From positions 1 to 37,791 of the forward strand of contig DLRK01000207.1 in NCBI GenBank assembly GCA_002501065.1: DNA of 37,791 nt, given 5' to 3'. Shown in pieces: positions 32,719 to 37,791 of this stretch (position 1 is the first letter of the stretch; each line of letters starts with the position of its first letter). Made by a program: the position numbers and the translations under genes. Source of the DNA: Akkermansiaceae bacterium UBA7890 (lineage in GTDB: Bacteria > Verrucomicrobiota > Verrucomicrobiia > Verrucomicrobiales > Akkermansiaceae). A model generated the notes under the pieces. That model searched no databases and was not told the DNA's origin. It saw only the letters and a list, made by a program, of their open reading frames with translations.

Positions 32719-34365
32719 ATGAAGACACTCTCGTGCTCCCTTCTGTTCGCCACCATGATGGCGGCAAGCCTTCACGCCGGAAGATCCGATCCTGTCCTGA
32801 CAGAGGGCATGAAATCCGGCGATATGGCTGGCTACCTCAGGAAATTGACCGTGTGGCTGAACGCGAAAGTTCCGGCCAACCCGGCTCACCTTACAGAGAA
32901 GCGGGTGGAGGGCCTGTTCGAGGACCGCATCTTCGCCAGCACGCTCGCCCAGCGGCAGCTGATCTCCAAATTCGGCCCCGCCAACCTCACCGCCTTCATG
33001 GGCGAGGGAGAGCAGAATGAGCGATTCCTCGTCTGGTTGCTGGGACACACCGAAGCGCTTGAGCGTTTCCTCGAAGGAGCAACGCCCATTGGGAGAGCAC
33101 AGCGAGAGGCCGACAACTGGACCATCGGGGTTCCGGCGTTGCAGATCTGGTCGAGAATTTTCCATGCAGATTCCGACTCGCGGGACGGGCTCTACCTGCG
33201 TCTGGCAATGGCGACCGGACTGAATCCTCCGGGAACCGGCAACCAGGGCGCCGGTCAGGCCCGGACGCCGGAAACACCCCTTGCGCGCTACCGCTACTAC
33301 AAGGCTGCGCACCAGAACGGCGAGCTCTTCCCCAGCTTCGACAACCTGTCCGTGTGGGAGTACCGGCAGATCGTCTCATCCAACGCCTCCAACGCCGACC
33401 TCGCCTGGGGACGGGAGGCCATCAACACATGGCGTCCCGATCTGCGGGTGAATGAACTGGTCGTGAATTCCACGAGTGAAGTATGGCGCCGCAATTCGCC
33501 CATTCCCTTCGAAGACACCTTCAAGAACGTCCTTGCCGGGGGAGGAAAGTGCGGACCGCGATCATCCTGGTCCATCTTCATCTGCCAGGCCTTTGGCCTC
33601 CCTGCGGTCGGGGTGCGCCAACCCGGTCATGTCTGTGCCACCTACAAGTCCGCCCACCCCCGCGTTCAACCCCAGCCCGGCAACGTCTGGAAGGTCGTTT
33701 ACGGCCGCGGATGGCACGTCTCCAGGACCTGCGGTGTTTCCGGGGAGGAATTCATGGAGGAAATGGCGCTGCGGGGGAACAAAGGGAAATTCTTTCGAAC
33801 CGAGCGTCACCGCTGGCTCGCCGCCGCGCTTGGCTCCGGGGACCGGCCCGCGGCCATCATGAAACTCGGGGAGAAGAATCCCACCGGGGCGGAAGCTCGC
33901 GGCGGGAACATTCCGGAGAAACCCGTGATAGTTAGCAGGGCTGAAGACCCCATGGAGGACAAGCCCGGGGTGATCCACCTCGAAGCGGAGAATTATGTGA
34001 AGGCGACCGGAATCGCCGTCCACGATTGTTTCACCGGTGGAAAACAGATCTACAATGCCAAGTATGCCGAGGGGTGGGGCAGCTCTCCCCGGATCGAGTA
34101 CAAAGTCGAGGTGCCCACCGCCGGGACCTACCAGTTCATTCTTCACGCCGCCGTCGCAAATGTTGATCAATCCGTCAGCGTTGCGGTCGATGGAGGCGCT
34201 CCTCTCCCGTTGCCCATCCCGAACACGCGGGGATTGTGGAAAAATACCCCTCCGCTTGAGCTGGTCCTCAGGAAGGGGCTTCACCCCCTCGTCATCACGC
34301 GTCCCCCCGCCCAACGCGGGCTCGCGGTCCGGTATCTGGAACTGAAGAAGAAGGCGCAGAAGTAA
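32719..34365 (+). CDS. Secreted transglutaminase-like protein with C-terminal carbohydrate-binding-like module
   Basis: 548 residues. Signal peptide MKTLSCSLLFATMMAASLHA. Residues ~25-250 are helical and unassigned. Residues ~255-340 read as a papain/transglutaminase-like core: Cys278 in AGGGKCGPRSSWSIFICQAFGLPAVGV, His304 in RQPGHVCATYK, and VWKVVYGRGWHVS as the third strand, where an Asn/Asp after the His (N322 in PGNVW) could complete a triad. After a linker, residues ~415-545 (VIHLEAENYVKATGIAVHD, GSSPRIEYKVEVPTAGTYQFILHAAVANVDQSVSVAVDG, HPLVITRP) form a beta-sandwich like CBM6/CBM35 modules. The role is unknown; polysaccharide- or peptide-directed activity outside the cell is inference. 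Confidence 0.6.
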   Translation: MKTLSCSLLFATMMAASLHAGRSDPVLTEGMKSGDMAGYLRKLTVWLNAKVPANPAHLTEKRVEGLFEDRIFASTLAQRQLISKFGPANLTAFMGEGEQNERFLVWLLGHTEALERFLEGATPIGRAQREADNWTIGVPALQIWSRIFHADSDSRDGLYLRLAMATGLNPPGTGNQGAGQARTPETPLARYRYYKAAHQNGELFPSFDNLSVWEYRQIVSSNASNADLAWGREAINTWRPDLRVNELVVNSTSEVWRRNSPIPFEDTFKNVLAGGGKCGPRSSWSIFICQAFGLPAVGVRQPGHVCATYKSAHPRVQPQPGNVWKVVYGRGWHVSRTCGVSGEEFMEEMALRGNKGKFFRTERHRWLAAALGSGDRPAAIMKLGEKNPTGAEARGGNIPEKPVIVSRAEDPMEDKPGVIHLEAENYVKATGIAVHDCFTGGKQIYNAKYAEGWGSSPRIEYKVEVPTAGTYQFILHAAVANVDQSVSVAVDGGAPLPLPIPNTRGLWKNTPPLELVLRKGLHPLVITRPPAQRGLAVRYLELKKKAQK

Positions 34366-34459
34366 TCGCGGGGTCTCTCCCCGTCCGGGATGCGTCGAGC
34401 CCGGGGGGGATTCGATCTGCCCTGCTACCATGGAAGGGGGATGGAAAAGCCGAATTCCC

Positions 34460-34489
34460 GTGACAACTGTTAATTTGAACAGTAGTTAT
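34460..34489 (+). promoter_or_regulatory. Candidate comM promoter with LexA-box-like operator
   Basis: Palindrome ACTGTT (34466-34471), AATTTG, AACAGT (34478-34483). It satisfies CTGT-N8-ACAG (E. coli-type SOS box) and, as TGTTA-N4-GAACA at 34468-34481, differs by one base from the verrucomicrobial LexA motif TGTTC-N4-GAACA reported in the literature (recalled). GTGACA at 34460-34465 is a good -35 hexamer and an A/T-rich TAGTTAT lies about 17 bases downstream as a weak -10, which would place the dyad between the two. It ends 14 bases before the comM ATG. Confidence 0.55.
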
Positions 34490-34497
34490 CCAACAGC

Positions 34498-36033
34498 ATG
34501 ATCGCGAAACTGCATAGTGCCGCGCTCCAGGGAGTGGAGGCGGTGGAAGTGGAAGTGGAGGTCAACTCCCCGGGGACCGGAACGCCCCGCATGGTGATCG
34601 TGGGGCTGCCCGATGCGGCGGTCCGGGAGTCCACCGAGCGTGTCAGCTCTGCGGTCCATGCCTCCGCCCTTACCAAGGACGACGGCGTGATTACGATCAA
34701 CCTGGCACCCGCCGACCTGAAAAAGGAGGGGCCTTCCTTCGATTTGCCGATCGCCCTGGCGGTGGTGGCCTGTGCGCAGAACAATCGCCTGGAGAGGGCT
34801 GTTGATTGCCAGATTCTGGGTGAACTGGCACTGGATGGTTCGGTTCGACCGGTGAAGGGGGTTCTGTCGGCGGCGATCGAGGCGAAAGCGCGGGGAAAGA
34901 GGCGCCTGCTGGTTCCGGAACAGAATGCAAGGGAAGCGGCAGCAGTCGACGGCATTGAAGTTTTCGGAGTGCGCGGACTCCGGCAGGCCTGGGATTTTCT
35001 CAATGGGGAGGAGGCGCTGGCTCCGGCCCGGGCGATCGATTCAAACGGATGCGGGGAGCGATCGTATTCGGTGGATCTCGAGGAAGTGAAAGGCCAGCAG
35101 CACGTGAAACGAGCTTTCGAGGTTGCGGCCGCAGGGTCTCACAACCTCCTCATGGTGGGTCCTCCAGGCACGGGCAAGTCAATGCTGGCAAAGCGCTTGC
35201 CGACCATCCTGCCGGACATGACCAGAGGGGAAGCGATCGAGACGACCCGGGTGTATTCCATTTCCGGTGTTCTGGATCCCGGGGCAGGGCTGCTTCGCAC
35301 CCGGCCGTTCCGTAGTCCACACCACACGATTTCGAATGCGGGGCTGCTGGGGGGAGGAAGCAATCCGGGGCCGGGAGAGATTTCGCTGGCGCACAATGGA
35401 GTTCTTTTCCTCGATGAGCTGCCGGAATTCCGACGCCAGACCCTGGAGGTCCTGCGGCAGCCGTTGGAGGACGGACAGGTAACCATCTCCCGCGCGGCCG
35501 GAACCCTTACGTTCCCGAGCAAGGTGCTGCTGGTCGGTTCGCTCAATCCCTGTCCCTGCGGATATTTTGCTGATCCGCTCCGGGATTGTTCCTGCTCGCC
35601 GCGCCAGGTGGAACATTACCGGCAGAAGATCTCCGGTCCCCTCCTGGATCGCATTGACCTGCACGTCGAAGTGCCGCTCATAGACTTCAGGCAACTCTCC
35701 TCCCGGGAACCGACTGAAAACTCGGCAACCGTGCGGGGACGAGTCGAGAAATGCAGAGCCTGGCAGGAAGATCGGTTCAGGGATGTTCCGGGAGTGCGGG
35801 TCAATTCCGACATGAGGCCGAAGCAGGTTCGTCAGTATTGCGAACTCGATCGAGAATCCTCGAACCTGATGGAGCAGGCCATGGAGCAACTGAACTTCTC
35901 GGCCCGGGCTTATGACCGGATTCTGAAGGTGGCCCGCACGGTGGCAGACCTGGACGATTCGGATCTGATCCGTGCAACCCACCTGATGGAAGCGATTCAG
36001 TATCGAAGCCTGGATCGCAAGTTGATGCCCTAG
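34498..36033 (+). CDS. comM: YifB/ComM-family Mg-chelatase-like AAA ATPase
   Basis: 511 residues, the normal family length. The N-terminal Lon-protease-like (ChlI) domain includes GLPDAAVRESTERV and INLAPADLKKEGPSFDLPIALA; the AAA core has Walker A GPPGTGKS at 221-228 and Walker B VLFLDELPEF at about 302-311, plus RPFRSPHHTISNAGLLGGG and GEISLAHNGV; a Cys cluster NPCPCGYFADPLRDCSC and the C-terminal domain (NFSARAYDRILKVARTVADLD) complete it. In naturally competent bacteria ComM is a hexameric branch-migration helicase that promotes integration of acquired DNA. It follows a LexA-like operator, which would place recombination under DNA-damage control. Confidence 0.96.
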   Translation: MIAKLHSAALQGVEAVEVEVEVNSPGTGTPRMVIVGLPDAAVRESTERVSSAVHASALTKDDGVITINLAPADLKKEGPSFDLPIALAVVACAQNNRLERAVDCQILGELALDGSVRPVKGVLSAAIEAKARGKRRLLVPEQNAREAAAVDGIEVFGVRGLRQAWDFLNGEEALAPARAIDSNGCGERSYSVDLEEVKGQQHVKRAFEVAAAGSHNLLMVGPPGTGKSMLAKRLPTILPDMTRGEAIETTRVYSISGVLDPGAGLLRTRPFRSPHHTISNAGLLGGGSNPGPGEISLAHNGVLFLDELPEFRRQTLEVLRQPLEDGQVTISRAAGTLTFPSKVLLVGSLNPCPCGYFADPLRDCSCSPRQVEHYRQKISGPLLDRIDLHVEVPLIDFRQLSSREPTENSATVRGRVEKCRAWQEDRFRDVPGVRVNSDMRPKQVRQYCELDRESSNLMEQAMEQLNFSARAYDRILKVARTVADLDDSDLIRATHLMEAIQYRSLDRKLMP

Positions 36034-36096
36034 GGCAAATCCTGAGAGCCACGAAGAGGCTGATCCTGTGGTGCGGCTCCGTGATTCAGGGGGATG

Positions 36097-36125
36097 AAAA
36101 AGGGACGGGAATTTCTCCTCGTCCC
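36097..36125 (-). terminator. Intrinsic terminator downstream of the polX-like gene
   Basis: On the minus strand, GGGACG/CGTCCC with two further inner pairs closes an 8-base loop, followed by five T (AAAAA on plus at 36097-36101). It falls in the 192-base convergent gap between comM and the polX remnant and probably stops the latter; nothing else is recognisable in that gap. Confidence 0.7.
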
Positions 36126-36225
36126 GCTCTTTCCGGCGAAGTTCGAAGCGGTTCCGGCAATCCTGACCATCAGCTTGCTCACGTTCATCGACAGAGCTTG
36201 GCCCCAGAACAGGTTGGTCAACAGG

Positions 36226-37131
36226 CTAGGAATCAACTTGCTCTGTTGTAATCGAATGTGTGGACACTACGGATGTTGCGGATCTTCCAATGCTCGAATC
36301 GCAACGAGCAGGCGTGGCACCGGGTGTTGTGATCGTGGAAGATTCCTCGGAGGCGGTCTTGTTCGACGAGGCACGGGTCATCTCTCCCGTTTCGACCGCC
36401 TCGAACTCTCCTCGATTCTCCCTCAACTTCGGATCGATATAGGAAAGCCCGAGTTCCCCGTAGATGTCGGCCTCTTCTTTAATGGTCAGGGTGGAGTCGT
36501 TCCAAGTTTCTCCGTTGACCGGAGCGAGGTGGTACTCGTTCAAGGTAAGCCCCTGCTTCAGAGCGCGAGAGGCAAGCTCGAGGAGGTGCTCCTTGCTCCC
36601 GGTAAAATGTAACAAGGCGAAGGGCCACTCGGCAGGCGTAACGGCACGGAGGTCGCATGGCAGTCCGCTCTTGAGACGGACCGCGGCCTTGCGATTGCTT
36701 TGCAGAATGACCTGTTGGATATCCTCGATCTCCGTGAAGAACTTCGTCACATCGGTGGGCCTTGTCGTGGCTACCAGAAAGTGGAGATCATCGACCGTCT
36801 CTCGTTCGCGCCGGTAGGTCCCGACCACTTCGGCGTCGGTGACATCGGGATGACTGCGTAGAATTCCGACGATTTGCTCCACGACTGGCGCCACATCGGC
36901 GCGCAGAAATCGGCCGGACAGACGTTTGCGGTCGTCGAGCTCGCCGAGAATCTTTTGCACGCTCTTTTTTCCGAACCCCGCCAGGGCTTCGACCTTCCCG
37001 GAATTGCAAGCGGCTTCGAGGGTGCCGAGAGACGCAATGCCTAGCTCTTTGTGGAGGATCTTGACCTCCTGAGGGCTGAGGCACTGCAAGTCGAGAAGAT
37101 CGGCAGGGAGATCGGAGGTGGGTTCAGGCAT
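36226..37131 (-). pseudogene. polX: Decayed PolX-type DNA polymerase (PHP domain lost by frameshift)
   Basis: From ATG 37131 the frame encodes 301 residues. The first ~65 are helix-hairpin-helix-like (LPADLLDLQCLSPQEVKILHKELGI, GKVEALAGFGKKSVQKIL), then comes the family-X polymerase region (VVGTYRRERETVDDLHFLV, LPCDLRAVTPAEWPFALLHFTGSKEHLLELASRAL, LTLNEYHL, YIDPKLRENRGEFEA). Two defects are visible. The usual catalytic GDID is DDLH, losing one metal-binding Asp. After GEM (about 36380) the reading frame leaves the family; the same strand shifted gives PCLVEQDRLRGIFHDHNT, the start of the PHP nuclease domain, so a single-base loss near 36375-36379 explains the break. Even in that frame the PHP sequence decays after HDHNT and stops within ~25 codons. 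Confidence 0.7.
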
Positions 37132-37440
37132 GGAATGCGGGAGGAACCAACACCAAGACGCGGCAATCATCAACCTCAGATGGGAATGTTTTTTCTATCG
37201 ATCATCGTCCCATCCAAAATCTGAATAACGACATAATCCTCTGATTGCCAGTTCCTTGAAGGATCTGTCCCGCAGCCAGACTCTGATCATAAGCGATCCC
37301 GATGAGTTAGCCCGGATAGTTCATGAAGGGGTGTATTGAGCCAGCACCGTCGCCCCTTCAGCCACTGTGCGGTCTCGTGTGCGGGGCGATAAAGGGATCT
37401 GGTCCTGCCCATCGCAGCGTCCACCCCCACCCAATTCCAA
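37132..37440. other. 309-base gap without a convincing gene
   Basis: Between the polX start and the end of the synthase-like gene. Open frames here are antisense or lack initiation and family character. It is AT-richer around 37180-37250. At 37308-37325 the words TAGCCCGGATAGTTCATG resemble, from memory, terminal sequences of certain insertion sequences; no transposase accompanies them. No tRNA or small RNA is recognisable. Confidence 0.5.
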
Positions 37441-37791
37441 TCAATCGCGTTTTTCCGCGAGATAGATCCGATGTCGTTTCTGTTTGGCCCGGGGGTGTTT
37501 CGCAACCGCGAGTTCTTCGACCGTGAATCCGGTCTGTCGTAGATCGCGCAGGAGCCCGGGCTCTGCGGTCGCGGCCCAAAATGCGACCCGACCTCCGGAT
37601 GTGAGCGCGCGTTTGATGGTCTGCAAACCCTCCCGGCGATAGATTCGGGCGTTTCCTGGTTGCAGGAGTGACGAGGGGCCGTCGTCAACGTCGAGAAGGA
37701 TCGCGTCATAGGGCGACGCCTTCTTTGCGGCCACCTTGATTAGCGGGTAGACGTCTCCCTCGATGACTCGCGTTCTTCGATCTGCAAGAAT
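37441..37791 (-). CDS. Spermidine-synthase-like protein (C-terminal part, cut by right edge)
   Basis: The minus-strand frame is open from the window edge (37791) to the TGA at 37441, 116 residues. It begins inside the protein: RVIEGDVYPLIKVAAKKASPYDAILLDVDDGPSSLLQPGNARIYRREGL, which matches the second half of the spermine/spermidine synthase fold with its DAILLDVDDGP region and the following beta-strands (GGRVAFWAATAEPGLLRDLRQTGFTVEELAV). In true polyamine synthases the sequence is D-x-x-D-P-x-G-P, so this looks like the stand-alone synthase-like methyltransferase group whose substrate is unknown. The N-terminal half lies beyond the window. Between it and the polX start is a 309-base gap. Confidence 0.72.
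   Translation of the reverse strand: MLADRRTRVIEGDVYPLIKVAAKKASPYDAILLDVDDGPSSLLQPGNARIYRREGLQTIKRALTSGGRVAFWAATAEPGLLRDLRQTGFTVEELAVAKHPRAKQKRHRIYLAEKRD

Noticed and set aside
1..37791. CRISPR array, prophage, toxin-antitoxin or defence system
   Set aside because: No regularly spaced repeats, integrase, phage structural genes or paired small toxin-antitoxin frames are visible.

Overview
The window reads as a stretch of chromosome from a GC-rich member of the Verrucomicrobiota, probably from the Verrucomicrobiales. The strongest pointers are three adjacent prepilin-type proteins of the kind known as the Verru_Chthon cassette, paired secreted c-type cytochrome / TAT-exported proteins (DUF1549-DUF1553 with DUF1501, and DUF1592-type with DUF1552) that are typical of Planctomycetes and Verrucomicrobia, and otherwise diderm housekeeping genes (lpxB, nuoBC, comM). 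Assignments come from reading motifs by eye; no database search was possible.

Layout. 1-2795: a membrane-anchored TPR protein (cut by the left edge) faces away from lpxB and an overlapping membrane protein with a degenerate M28-peptidase look. 2874-4733: tRNA-Ala(GGC), rsfS and cinA on the plus strand. 4848-11705: a long minus-strand biosynthetic run, transcribed trpA, dapF, dapA, dapB, folK, panB, a GGQ-only release-factor-like protein, thyA, folA; it joins lysine/peptidoglycan (DAP), folate/thymidylate and pantothenate functions. 11791-17933: queD, a 56-residue EF-hand lipoprotein, a RibD-reductase-domain protein, a glutaredoxin with a broken 5' end, a class I DAHP synthase, a LOG-family protein, TlyA-type rRNA methyltransferase and a LarA-family racemase. 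18034-20732: nuoB-nuoC without other nuo genes, a rhomboid protease and a His/Tyr/Ser-rich lipoprotein. 20992-23437: the prepilin cassette, closed by a clear terminator. 23576-25060: a GntP-type permease. 25162-32591: two divergent two-gene units, each a heme-motif protein plus a TAT-exported partner, separated by a short tandem G-rich repeat. 32719-34365: a secreted transglutaminase-like protein with a C-terminal carbohydrate-binding-like module. 34498-36033: comM/YifB, preceded by a LexA-box-like operator. 36226-37131: a decayed PolX gene. 37441-37791: the end of a spermidine-synthase-like gene cut by the right edge.

No CRISPR array, prophage, intact insertion sequence or defence island is visible. 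The most interesting signals are regulatory or degenerate: the LexA-like operator in front of comM, the glutaredoxin whose start codon is cut off by TAA beside a C12 tract, a PolX gene that has lost both a catalytic Asp and its PHP domain, a convergent terminator built out of both stop codons, a tRNA wrapped in a 9-bp inverted repeat, palindromes in the larA/nuoB divergent promoter, and the nuoBC pair standing alone.
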